From Botrytis cinerea B05.10 (lineage: Eukaryota; Ascomycota; Leotiomycetes; Helotiales; Sclerotiniaceae), in the NCBI RefSeq assembly GCF_000143535.2, contig NC_037322.1:2046001-2110000 (forward strand): DNA of 64,000 nt. The letters run 5' to 3'. The notes beneath the pieces were generated by a model. That model had not been told where the DNA came from, searched no databases, and saw only the letters and a program-made list of their open reading frames with translations. How positions within the stretch are numbered: position 1 is the first letter of the stretch; each line of letters starts with the position of its first letter. A program made the position numbers and the translations under genes. Positions 22,128 through 33,256 of this stretch are shown here, piece by piece.

Positions 22128-23692
22128 CTAATTCCTCTCCTCCTCATACCCGCCTACCCCGCTTCCTCTTTCCCCGCTCGCTTCCCTCGCATACCCATTA
22201 ACCATCATCACAAAAAATGTCACCAACAACGTCATAACCGCAATCGCAATAAACCATTCTTTCTTGCGCTGCAACTTTCTATCTGATGGGTTTGTGGAGG
22301 AGGTGAAACGCACGCAGCAATTACTATGACCTTTAATTTTGGGTTAGTGTATGAAGGATGGGAAAAAAGATGAGAGGTGTTAGAGGAGAGAAATACCATT
22401 CATGACCAACGCCTCTTCCATATCTCTCGATGCATCCGTAAATACAACGCAGCAATTCTGTCTGTTTCCTTGATTTTGGCCTCCTGCATTGACACCCGTA
22501 CCAGCGGCTCTTAATCTGCGGAGTTCTTCATTTTCAAGCTGCGTTGTATCGTTAGCGTGACTTTTTATTTGTTTGTTCTTGTTCTCATCATGTGTTATCC
22601 TCTCCGAAAATGAAAATAAGGAGAATAAAAACGGATGTGTAGGAAGGGTAGAAAATGATAAGAGAGATAAACTAACAAGCAGTCTCCCAATGCTCTCTTC
22701 TAGTCTCTCCATTCTCCTCTCCAATCCCTTCACCATCATTAACCCCCCTGATCCCTCTCTATCTTCCCCCGATTCATCACCCCCTGAAGTAGTAGTCGCT
22801 ACGCCCCAAAGATCTATACCACTTCCTCCAGTTACACCACTAACTCCACTAACATTACTAGCCAGCGTCCTCGTGCTCGGCGTTGGACGTGGAGTACTAG
22901 AGCGGGAATGAAAAGATGGTGGTGCGGAGTCTGGATAGTTTGTAGCATACGCATTGTTGAATGGAGGGAATGGTGTAGTGCCTGTCGTTCCTGTTGTCCC
23001 GCTTGCTCCACCAATTAAATTACCATATGTGTTGCTCGAGGAGAATTGTGAAGAGCCTTGACTATTCAAATGCGCAACCTGACTACTGTGAAAGCTGGGC
23101 GGCGGGGTACGAGAAGAAATACTGGTGATAGATGTTCGGTGGCTTGATGGAACGGACGAGGGAACGGAGGTAGGAGTTCCGGAGTTATAGTTGTAGGAGG
23201 GGTTGTGAAAGATTGGGTCGAGGAGGATCGGGGGGTTTGATGAGGGAGGAGAGGAAGTGCGGGGGAGCTAGAGGGAGGCTGTTAGTTGGTTGGTGGACCT
23301 TTCCTGGGAACTGAGAGGATGAAATATATGACCATGGAAGGGTCTGAAGAGTGGACCGTAAGGTGTGGTGCCTTAAGGACGTAATGAAAAAGCGGAGAGA
23401 AGTGGCTAAGAACCAGAATGATAAAAGCAAGACGACAAGTAAGAATATACACCAGTACATAAACGACACTCTCCCCTATTCAATTGACACTCGACGCATA
23501 CATAGCAACCCCAATCAAGCATCACGAAGCACAATACAGATGTGAAAATTCTCTAAACCACAATCCCCAATCCCTACAGCTCCCCAAGTGACGCATCTCT
23601 CATACCCTCCCAGTGCACATTGCACCCCCCGAGTCCAATTAAACCAGAGAAAATCAAAAAGAACTCACAGCTTCATAACGCGAGCGATTCAT
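22128..23692 (-). CDS. Ser/Thr-rich protein with a single membrane segment near its C-terminus, function unknown
   Basis: Four exons, 23692-23669, 23267-22677, 22538-22397 and 22330-22128, give 319 aa. The first exon encodes only MNRSRYEA before a GTGAGT donor and a 401-bp intron. Residues 9-150 are low-complexity Ser/Pro/Thr/Gly. A probable coiled coil spans about 180-217 (MERLEESIGRLL, then LENEELRRLR). Two matching motifs follow, NCCVVFT at 233-239 and NCCVRFT at 256-262, on opposite sides of an intron. A basic stretch (RKLQRKKEW) leads into one transmembrane helix at about 278-296, then a 23-residue acidic/Gly tail. The layout suggests a cytosolic protein anchored near its C-terminus, somewhat like SNARE-type proteins, but I see no SNARE heptads and do not assign a family. 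The donor of intron 2 is GTTAGT. Confidence 0.8.
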
Positions 23693-24446
23693 CTTCAACG
23701 CTTCCGAGACTTCCGACCTAGAATCTCTTCCCTAAACCCAAAGTCTACTTCTATCCGCGCACCTGTACCTGAAGAATGTGGATCAAACCCGAACCGTTTG
23801 CAAATAGCCTTCAGAAACAAGAAAGCGTACGTATTCCCTTCCGCGCCTTCCAATCGACAAGCTATCAAAATGAAGAAAAAACTTATAAATTCAAGATCTC
23901 ACTTCTTTCTGCCTAGAACCCAAGGGAAAACCATACATATAACAAAGGGAATCTTCGCTCATGAAATTCCGCCGCGTCATTAAAACTCGGCTCGCGAACT
24001 TGTAACACTGCCACAATAATGGGATGGAATGCTATACGATGGAGTTCGATAAGAGTTAGACCTGTTTATGCGGGGTGGAGGTTTCTGCCACTTGACGATT
24101 GGCGACATTCTGATTGGTTGGCTCGCAGCCCGGTAAGGCTATGCAGATCATGTGATGAATGGGACTTTCTAGGCAGAAGCATTTCGACTTGATCTAGTAC
24201 TCTGGTCTGATCGAGTCTCAAGGTCAAGCTTTTAGTAATTATATGAACGATGTGGATAAATTTGTTTGAAAACGTAGAATTGTATTAATGCAGCTAAATA
24301 TTTCAGTGGTAAAAATGCCATATCTGCAATGATTGGTTCTTCTTAAATGTTAGTATGCGCTTTTCTAGATCGACAACAATACACAGCAAGTAGTATGATA
24401 GCAATGATAGCAAGATCCTCAGATATCCACATCAGACTATCCCCTC
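23693..24446. other. Intergenic region between two minus-strand genes
   Basis: Contains the promoter side of the 319-aa gene and the 3' side of the 886-aa gene. A 131-codon open frame at 23588-23983 (+) is antisense to the first exon and 5' flank of the 319-aa gene and lacks domain features. No additional gene is supported. Confidence 0.5.
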
Positions 24447-27166
24447 TTACAAGTTAGCAATGGTGGCAATGGCCTTTACTTTGACTTCTTCTTCACACTC
24501 TCCACAAACAATTCTCTTCGTCCATCTTATCTCTTCCCAATCCGTCACTCTCACATTCATGATGTGCAACAACCAAGAACCAGTTTTGATATCCTTCTTA
24601 ACTCTGCCCATACATCTTGCCATCAACGATTCGCTTGATTCGATGAAGATTTTACTTTCACTCTCCGCCAGCCCCGTCATCTTAAAATTCGCGAGGATAC
24701 CCTTCGCAAACGGTGGTCGATCATGAAATAAGTCTGCGAATTGAAAATGCTGTTTAGAAGTACCAGGTTCTCTAGATGAGAAATTGACACGGGCAAAGAG
24801 CTCGATAATTGCGTCTTGACCTAAAGCATTGCATCGACCTCCTTCTCTAAGCATCTCACCAATCCGGAAACAAACACGAAGAATGGTCTGGGACGATAAT
24901 CCATTGATTGGGCATCGATCTTGAACTAATTGGGGAAATTTTGGCCGAGCAAATGGTGCGAGGGGTTGATATTCATGACTATCATCAAGCCATATTTTCG
25001 ACGTGTTAGTTTGAATCGATTGAACAAGTGTGGGCAATTTTTCTAGAGGTGTGCTTTTCAATGGTTTGACGAAGACCTCGGAAGATTGAATGACTGGAGT
25101 TTTGGCCGACCTAAAAGCCGTCGAACTAATATACCTCCAATCTGCATCTTCTTGCGTCGCTGGTGGCTTCGAGGGACTAGATTCATCAGTAGGTTTGGCC
25201 AGCGCTGTTCCATCAGAAAATGCTTCTCGGGGTGTAGGTGAAGAGAATTGAAGAGCATCATCGTATACTTCCCTGTCAGTGTCATCACCATCACGCGGAA
25301 GGGTTAAACTTGGTGGCGGTTCAAATGATTCCACAACACCCTGAACTTGACCTGTTCCTGCCAGTCGAAACAATTCTTCTTCCAAATCAGCATCCATTGG
25401 GAAATCGTCATCCTCATCCACTGCAATACGCGGAGATGCAGTATGAGAAGATGCGGTGCGAGTGACTTCTTGAGAAATAGTGACGAGATCGTGTAGTTGC
25501 ATCGTCCTCGTGGGCAAAGAAGAAGCTATACATGAAATGGATGGTGGAGATGGTTTCATTTGAATGCTTTGGGTCACTTGGTCTCTCAAGAAAGATTCAA
25601 AAATAGTTGAATCTGCAACCAATGCCAACAAATCTTCGTCGTCAATGTCATCGTCAAAACTATCTCTGTCGGAACAATCTGGGAGGGGGTTTGTGATCAT
25701 TGGCAAGCGTTCTCTATTGATCGATCGCTCAAACTGAGAATCGTTGTGATAATTTTCGGCTCCTAATGTCGGCATCAGTACCAGTGAATGTTGAGAACTT
25801 TGTGCTTGTTCTTGCTCGAATCCTGTGTTGGGAGATTGATCATTAACTTGTGGAAGATGAAATTTATATTCTGGCAACTTGGAAGTTATATCACCAAGCT
25901 CAGTAATCACACTACCTTCAATTGTTTGCGGTACTTGGTATGACTGCTGCCTGTCAACGTCATTATCGGTGACTTGGTCAAGAGCATTCTCTGGTGTTCC
26001 TTTACTAAAGGTGGTAGGGCCATTAGATTGGTTTGGCGAATACTCAATTTGGGATAACTTCTGCTGCGTGACAGAGGTCAATAAGTTTTCAGAAAAGGGA
26101 TGGGTTTGAGGTCGGTTGACACAAACAGTGCCAGATTCGTTGGTATCGACACATTGTTTTGCAATCCACAAAGCCTCTTCGAAAAACGAACCACTCGATG
26201 TATGCCCATAGTCTGATGAGGGATGGTTTGAGTCTTCAAAAACATGCCCATCTCGATACTCGTTCGAGGTAACAAGAGTATTCTCTCCTTCGCTTGCAGC
26301 AATCGATTGATTTGCCAATGGATTGTGCTCGCGAGGTACATACCTAAAAGCTGCTAATTTCTGTAAAGTTGTGTTCGCGATTCCATTCGAATTAAGCTTC
26401 ATCTGTTCCTCAGTTGTTGTGAAACCTTGTAATCGGTTGATGGAACGTGATTGCTCTCCCGAAGACTTTGAGGTGAAGCAAGACAAGGATGGTTTGGTAA
26501 CTGGTGAGTTCTGAAACAATTCTGAAGATTTCTTCCGCTTGGTGACTGTGGCAGAAAGCGCCCTTTTCTTGGATCTTTCATGAGTATCAGGTGGTGTTAT
26601 CCATTGAGAAACAGAAGATCCATCGCCTAATTCGTTGGATAGTTGCTCAAGATCTTGATGGGCAGATATTGTTTTTACTCTAGAAGGCACCTTAAATGCG
26701 GGTTGCGCTCCTTTCATAGGAACTTTCCTTCTCTTCGGCGATGCCACCTCGAATATTTCAGTGTCACAATCTTCAACAGTAGCACTTGTATGCGGCTTAG
26801 CACTAGGTAAAGTCTTCATGGGGCCATCCTTCGAGCGTGGAGCTTGTCGCTTTTTACCACCTGGAGTGGGAAGACTCGGGGCGTCATCTGGTAGGTCGTA
26901 GACATCTGTATTGCGCAAAGTTCTCAATGGATCGACCGTTCGTGTTAAAGGCGATATTGGATTTAAACTTTTTGAACGATCAAGATTGATTGGGGTGAAG
27001 GAGAGATATGGGCGCATTGCTGTTTCTGGCACACTATTTTAAGATCAAGTATTAGCATGACAGAATTGAATGATGGCAAAACCCAAACAAACATGTATGC
27101 CGGGTCTTCTTGGCTTCTCCCTTCTCCTCTCAGCTCCTCTTGATTCAAGCCTCGATCCTGCGCCAT
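24447..27166 (-). CDS. Large, mostly disordered probable nuclear protein, function unknown
   Basis: Two exons, 27166-27093 and 27033-24447, give 886 aa. The short first exon (MAQDRGLNQEELRGEGRS...) is supported by a CTAAT branch site and a TAG acceptor, and by frame agreement (at+t); its donor GTTTGT is weak. Initiation at ATG 27017, within the long exon, is the alternative. The N-terminal 700 residues are Ser/Thr/Pro/Gln-rich with basic clusters resembling nuclear signals (SPKRRKVPMK, KKRALSATVTKRKK) and acidic blocks (DDDIDDEDLLALV, DEDDDFPMDADLEEEL). The last 170 residues are ordered: RVCFRIGEMLREGGRCNALG, HDRPPFAKGILANFK, and a cysteine pair CGEC near the end. I see nuclear-regulator character but no recognised domain and assign no function. 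Confidence 0.8.
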
Positions 27167-28068
27167 CTTGGCCACACTTCAATTCATCACTAACTCTTCC
27201 TCAATGCATCACTTGTCACGCCACCCCTTCATGCCCCTCCTTCATCAAGCTTCCCTCCGCTTTACGTCATCAACTGACAATCGGCGGACGATTGGATTGG
27301 GTATTGATCTATTGAGTTCGGACGGTAAGGCACAAGCTTCGAAACTCCTGATAAGGAATGAGAACTGATAGTGCGTCGTTGAAGGTTGCAGACAGAAGGT
27401 TGAAGATTGACTAAGAGAAGCTCCAAAACGGGTGTACAGAGCCTAAGGCTCAAGTGGCATTAAAGTGGGTACTCGGACACTAAAGAGCCGTCCCGCCCCG
27501 CTCCACTAGTCTTCTTTCAATCCCTTTACACACTCCGTACATCACATGCTTCACTCAAAACATAATCAAAACCAAGAATTACTTTGATCTCGTCTGAGTA
27601 ATCCAAGTCAACTCTCCCTCAATATATTCATATCGACTGCTTCTACCACTCGTCGTCGCCTCGCTATTGAGCGTCTTCATGCCACTGACATCGATACACG
27701 GTACTGAGCATACTAGCCATTTCTGTACAGAGAGAGTACAATCAGTCAGCTATCATCAAAAATATATTCACAGATCGTCCAATCCAAACCCAAACCACCC
27801 CTCCCCCCACCTTCCACTTTAAGACGTGGCAGGAGAGCATTTGACATTAAAATCTGATATCTTCCTTCCTCGACAACTCATACTACATACGCTTTTGAAT
27901 CCCATCAAATCAATACAGATTGCGTCCACTTATTCTTGATCATTCCGATATATTTGTTTGTCCTTCCTGCACTCGTACTATTGGTCTCTTGTTAAACACT
28001 GCGGAAGAAGCTTGTAGCGAGGCCAATCCCTTTCATAGTCAAGAGTTCTAAGAAACGGCTAGGCAAAT
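27167..28068. other. Divergent promoter region
   Basis: About 0.9 kb between the start of the 886-aa gene (-) and the start of Lsb5 (+). Pyrimidine-rich tracts precede the Lsb5 start. No additional gene is supported. Confidence 0.6.
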
Positions 28069-30002
28069 ATGTTTTCTTCGGTCAGTATTCCATAGCTATT
28101 CTCTCCTCTCGCTTCTTGACTTTCTTGATTTCTCTTCTTTACTTCCGGAACTGCCCCATTCTTACCAACTCACATCACGAGATTATGGAGACGTATTCGT
28201 GATTTGTGAGATTTATGACTGATGTCCTCCTGTAATGGCGAGCATGGTAGTAGGTCTGCCAAGAGAAAACTTCAACGTCGCCATGCAAGATCTTACACTG
28301 CATCATACATTCCTTCAGAGCCTCAATCCGACTACTTCCATAGAGGTCATGTGGGAAATCTTCTTTTTGGCAGACAGAAAACAACAAAAACAGAAGAACT
28401 AATATATGTTCGTCGTAAACAGAAGAAACCATATTCAGCAGTTACCGTCGCTATCGAACGTCTCACTAGCGAAGAAAACGAAGACGGTGCCTATGGGGGT
28501 ATTCCAGATTTGGTAGATGTTATCAAACTTCAGTCTACCGGCCCTAGAGAAGCCACTAGAGCTCTTCGAAAGAAGCTCAAATATGGCAATGTCCAACGTC
28601 AACTTCGAGCTTTAGAGATTTTGGATGGCCTCGTTCAGAACGCCGGCCCAAAGTTTGAACATGTTTTCGCCTCCGATGATGCTTTCCTCGAACGTCTACG
28701 TGTCTGTGGTGTTTCGAGTACTTCAGACCCTGCAGTGAAAGCTAAGTGCAGAGAGCTATTTCGAGGCTGGGCTGTTAAATATAAGAAGGTTTCTGGAATG
28801 GAAGATGTCGTCAATCTCCTTCATGTATGTATCATCTGAATGTTTTCATGTCACTCACTAACGCACTCCAAGGCACTACCCGATACAAGGAAGGTTGTCA
28901 CGCAAGATAGATCGAAAGTTCTCCGTGAAACAGAGGAAAATCCCTTCCAAGATGACGAGCTTGAGGAACCATCTACACCTAGTTCTTCTAAGCCAGGTCC
29001 CTCTAAAGCTGAACCCTCTCACTCAAGACAAAGCTCTTTAACAACTGCATCTGCTAGTACCAGAGAACGTGCATCCTCAATCATGTCTGGATCTGCTAAG
29101 AAGGTCAAGAAAGATGATAAAAAGGACAAGAAGAAGAAACACAAGCCTTTCAACCTAGAAGCAGAGAAAGAAGCAATGAAAGCTGCTATCGCAGAATCAA
29201 CTGTTGCATCAACTAATCTCTTGAACGCATTGAGACATATCGATCGAGAGAAAGAGCGAATTTCTGAAAACAGAATGGCCTCGCAGTATTTTGATACCTG
29301 TAAATTGCTACGAAGAAAGATTCTCCGATATGTAAGTTTGAATCCAAAATCAAGGCGTCCAGTAAAGATGCTGGTAGATTAGATGTAGACTTCCAATGAT
29401 CCAATTATATTGCGATATCGAAAGTCTCTTTTTGTCAATTGCAGTCCGCATTGATGTAACGCCTGGTCAACACAGGTTTGAATTTGCTAACCATTTCTTC
29501 AGATCCAACATGTAGAGGCCGAGGAGTGGCTTGGAGGGCTTCTTCACGCAAACGATGGATTGGTCAATGCCTTGATGACATTTGAACAACTGGATAGATC
29601 GATTGATGCAGACAGTGACTCTGACGACGAAATGGCCGAGCAAGCTCATCTCTTCAAAAGTACGTGCATTTATCCTCATGACTACCTTCGATTGTCGAGA
29701 AAAGTTACAAAAAATTTGAATCATCGCATTTGAGCACCTACTAATACCATACAGTGGCGGAGATTAACAATGCGGAACGCAGGGCAGAAAGGGGAGCTAG
29801 TGATTCAACAACACAGCAATTACATAGTCTTGCACTCGGTACAGGCCCGCTTACAGGCCCACATAGTCCAACCAAACCGGCTCATCGCCCTGCACCACCT
29901 ACTCCGGTGCAATCGACTTACCCGAGAGCACAGGAATCGGAGGAATCGGAGGATGAAGAAGATGAGAATGATCCATTTGCTGATCGCAATGCGTTTGATT
30001 GA
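28069..30002 (+). CDS. lsb5: Lsb5-like VHS-GAT endocytic adaptor
   Basis: Orthologue of yeast Lsb5, which binds Las17/WASP-related proteins and ubiquitin and links endocytosis to cortical actin. Exons 28069-28080, 28423-28824, 28873-29331, 29503-29659 and 29755-30002 join in frame to 425 aa. The 12-nt first exon (MFSS) followed by KKPYSAVTV matches the family N-terminus. The VHS domain covers about 5-138 (EATRALRKKLKYGNVQRQL, ALEILDGLVQNAG). A Ser/Lys-rich linker with NPFQDDE follows, then a GAT-like helical region at about 230-330 and an acidic C-terminus ending in DPFADRNAFD. Intron 1 is long (342 bp), with donor GTCAGT. A start at 28222 inside it is open through into the VHS exon. Arp3, its functional partner in branched-actin endocytosis, lies 34 kb away in the same window. 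Confidence 0.92.
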
Positions 30003-32045
30003 GCGTAGTTTTTGGGTGCTTCGTTATATTGGAACACTACCATCTGGATGGCGAATTGCCGTATTTTGGTTGGTGGGGATTGACAGTTTGGAAAGCGAAT
30101 GGGAGTTGTTGCATTGGCTTGTCATAGCATGAATGGAGGAATTTCTTTGGGGGGCGGGGCGGGGCGGTGCAGTGCAGTGCAGTGAGGTGTGAAACTTGGT
30201 GGGGATGGACTGAGGCTGAAATAATGATGGACAATGAATGGATGGATGGAGAACAGGATAATCAATTACGAAAGTATACCAAATGCATAGTTTAGAATCA
30301 TGATCGAGTCTTACTATTTTGCATTTTGAATCTCCTACAGATCCCCTCCTTCGGCGGCTGAAAGACCCACCAATAAGCCTCGAAATCAGTGGAAACCTCT
30401 GGAGCTTTTGCATGGAGGTATTGGGAAATAGCGGGGTCTGTACTCACACCAGGACTTTTACGTACTCAACAAAAGAGGATATGGCAGTATATACTAGGTT
30501 TGCACTACAAGACTAATGATAAAATTTGGTGTCTGTTGTTGTAGATAACGTTGAAGTAAAATACAAGAAGCGGTGTCGTGCTATTCAGTATCCATTATCC
30601 AATACACATGGTGTGTGATGAACATTTTATAACATCCAGTCAAGTTTGTGCTGCTCCCCTCCAGCTGATTTGTAGCTAAAGTAGCGACGTGGAATCTGTT
30701 CCAACTCGTCGCTGTGTCATTCGATAGGTTCTGAAACTCAACTTCTAGCTGCAGCTCACATATCGTACAAGTTCGACATGAGGAAATTGCGGCACGGGAT
30801 TTTCATTATTCGTTCGGGGGCCCCGATCAGCTATCTCTTTGGGGTTTGATGAAAGAGCGTATAGGATCTGATGTGTATGCAAGACTTGGAGTTGTGATAT
30901 CGAGAGCAATATGGGAGATGGTCTTGTAATGTGGTTTGATGCTGTGTATTGCTTGCTGAGCTTTCTTTCTTGGTTGCTCTCTCTCTCTCGCATGTGCAAT
31001 TTTGTAATGATCATTGGTTTGGAAGTTGATTGGGAGGATGTTGACAGTGTGAGGTTTGCACATTTGATAACCCCAGTATCCTAGCCCCAGCACCCCAGCA
31101 TGAGCTATGTTCATTCACCTACCTTTTGTTTCCGTCTTTTTGACATCTTCACCCCTGGGAACCATCCTGCCATGCTCCCGTGATTTCCAAAAGAGAGCTC
31201 CACGACGACGAGACTCCAGCGACCTCGGTTTCTTACAGATAATGTTCCTTCGCATCATTGGGTGTAGAAATGAGGTATTTCACACTTTAAATGCCGCCTT
31301 CTAAATGCTACTGCCTAGATGCATCGATCGCAACTAAATACCTCAGACATCCCTTCGCCCCCAGCCCCCTTGTCTCTTTCATCACATGATGCTATTCCCA
31401 ACCCTACCAGTTGCTCCTCCCTCAATCAAACGTCGCGAAAGACCACAGTTGGTTCCTGAGAACCATGATAGAGGAACAAGTGTACGTCACACTTATTCAG
31501 CCCTTTCTCCACCGTGATACACAGTGGGCACGGGACTTCCGCCCAAGCCGGATACCGGATAAGCTGTCCAATCATGTGCTGCAGGGTTGTGGGAATACCT
31601 GGTTCTCCATGCATACAGGGTCAGCCTTACAGGTTGGGCTTACGATTTGGGATGCCGTTCGAGCCTTTTTGAAGACATGAATCCGCCGAGTAGCTAATCA
31701 TGGCACGAGATTCCTCAGTGGGAATTGATTAAATACTTCGACGCTCGCTGCGAAGAATGAAGGCGGAATTGGTACAATCGAATCTGATTTGCATTCATTT
31801 TGGGGAAATTTAAGAAAACGAACCGAGTCGGATTTCAAGAACAACGATATACGAGTAAATATATCTACAGGATTCTAAGAAAAAGAGTTCTGACGTTACT
31901 TTTTGTATACTTAATTGTTTTAAAGTGTGGTGGGACCTGAGTGAACGCCTCTTTCGAGAAGTGACCTATCAATTGTCCCAAGTCGAGTGAGCAACTCAAC
32001 TCATCTACATACAACCCGATATTTCTTCATTAGCAATCAGTAGAT
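30003..32045. other. Intergenic region
   Basis: Follows Lsb5 and leads to the 168-aa gene. It has a GC-rich simple repeat near 30149-30185. A frame at 31465-31680 (+, 71 codons from ATG) is open but has an overlapping open frame on the other strand and no domain; I do not call it. No other gene seen. Confidence 0.5.
30149..30185 (+). repeat. GGGGC and AGTGC pentamer repeats
   Basis: Three ggggc units are followed directly by about three to four agtgc units. It is the most GC-rich short run in the surrounding spacer and lies in the likely 3' UTR or downstream flank of Lsb5. Confidence 0.8.
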
Positions 32046-32667
32046 ATGAAGAGATCACCACCATCATTATCGTCGTCGTCGATATCGACAGGAGGAGAAA
32101 CACTGGATGATTACGAGAGTTTAAATTGCATCACCACGTCAGATACCCAAAGCAGCATTTCTTCCGATATCAGAGATGCAGGGAAAAGGAGAGGAGGAGA
32201 GATAGAGATGAGTATTCTACAACCAGAATCAAGTCCTGCATTTAAAGGAAGAAAAGCATCGCCTACTCCATCGATGTTGACGAGGAGAACATCGGAGGAG
32301 GAATCTATCCTGAATGGGCAGGCGGCGGGGTATGAGAATAAGAGGAGACTCCAGAGAGCGGGTAGTGGGAATGGGGGTAGGCGGAGGGGAGGGGAGAAGA
32401 AGGAGGGGGTTAAGAGAAGACATTCGAGTAATGAACATGCTAATGTCTATACTGAGTAAGTTCTTTCAAGGCACTTTGTTGCTGTTCGTATTCTCGACTA
32501 GCATCTTGATAGTCAAACTTTCTGCAGCAGTAACTTCCACATTGCCATGTGCTAACTTGAAACAATATAGGTGCGGAAGACATTCAGATGATTGGCTATT
32601 CGGAGGATTTTCCGTTACAGATGCAGTAAAGAAGATTTGGCAGAAGGGTGGAAAAGATTCGGGGTGA
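32046..32667 (+). CDS. Small fungal protein with conserved-looking C-terminus, function unknown
   Basis: Two exons, 32046-32455 and 32571-32667, join (ga+g) to 168 aa. Residues 1-130 are hydrophilic and disordered, Ser-rich at first (PPSLSSSSISTGG) and then Arg/Gly/Lys-rich (GSGNGGRRRGGEKKEG). The ordered part is the C-terminus, split by the intron: HANVYTE joined to CGRHSDDWLFGGFSVTDAV, then KKIWQKG. The donor is GTAAGT and the acceptor ATAG, 115 bp apart. I do not recognise a named family. No signal peptide or membrane segment is visible. The basic, Ser-rich body would suit nuclear or phospho-regulated roles, but that is speculation. Confidence 0.8.
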
Positions 32668-33256
32668 ACCTTGAAAGAGTGGGTGATTGAAGGAAAGAAA
32701 CAATGGCAGAAAGAGCTCCGACAATTGAAGGACCTACGTTGAAATGCCCCGTATACAGATACATATCAGAATTGAACAGCCAGGATGACGGCTATGGTCA
32801 GGAGGAGAGAGCCTCGGCGGCGTTTGCGTTCTTGGAGAGTTCGAATTCCTGTTGGGAAGGGAAGGGATCGAGATGGTATTGGTAACAGGGGGATTATCTT
32901 ACCCCTCGTGTTGGGTTGAAGAGAATGTAGTGTAGAGCACCATGACGGTATGAAGAGGGTTTTGGTTCTTCCATATAATTTATAATTCCTGTTCGATCAT
33001 TGGTCAATGGATTAAATCCCCATATATAAATCCCTAATTGATGTTTATTAATGCAATGAATTTTGGTGGAGTATCATAAATTTCACATGAACGCTAAACT
33101 TCCATTGACCATGACGCTAGACCCCAAGCCAATTGGCCCTAGGGAAAAAAGTTCAAAGCTTGAGGGGGGCCGAAATTTTGACATCTAAGAATAATCGCAT
33201 TTTTTCAGTGAATCAAATCACCCTCTACGCTCTGCATTTTGAATTGGATTCCTTTA
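32668..33256. other. Intergenic region upstream of Trm2
   Basis: Contains the probable 3' UTR of the 168-aa gene and the promoter of Trm2. A 60-codon open frame at 32703-32885 (+) is in the first part and has no domain support. Confidence 0.5.

Noticed and set aside
31411..31680. Open frame of 89 codons before the 168-aa gene
   Set aside because: First ATG only at 31465, opposite strand equally open, and no domain.
32703..32885. 60-codon frame behind the 168-aa gene
   Set aside because: Lies in the probable 3' UTR and shows no ordered region.
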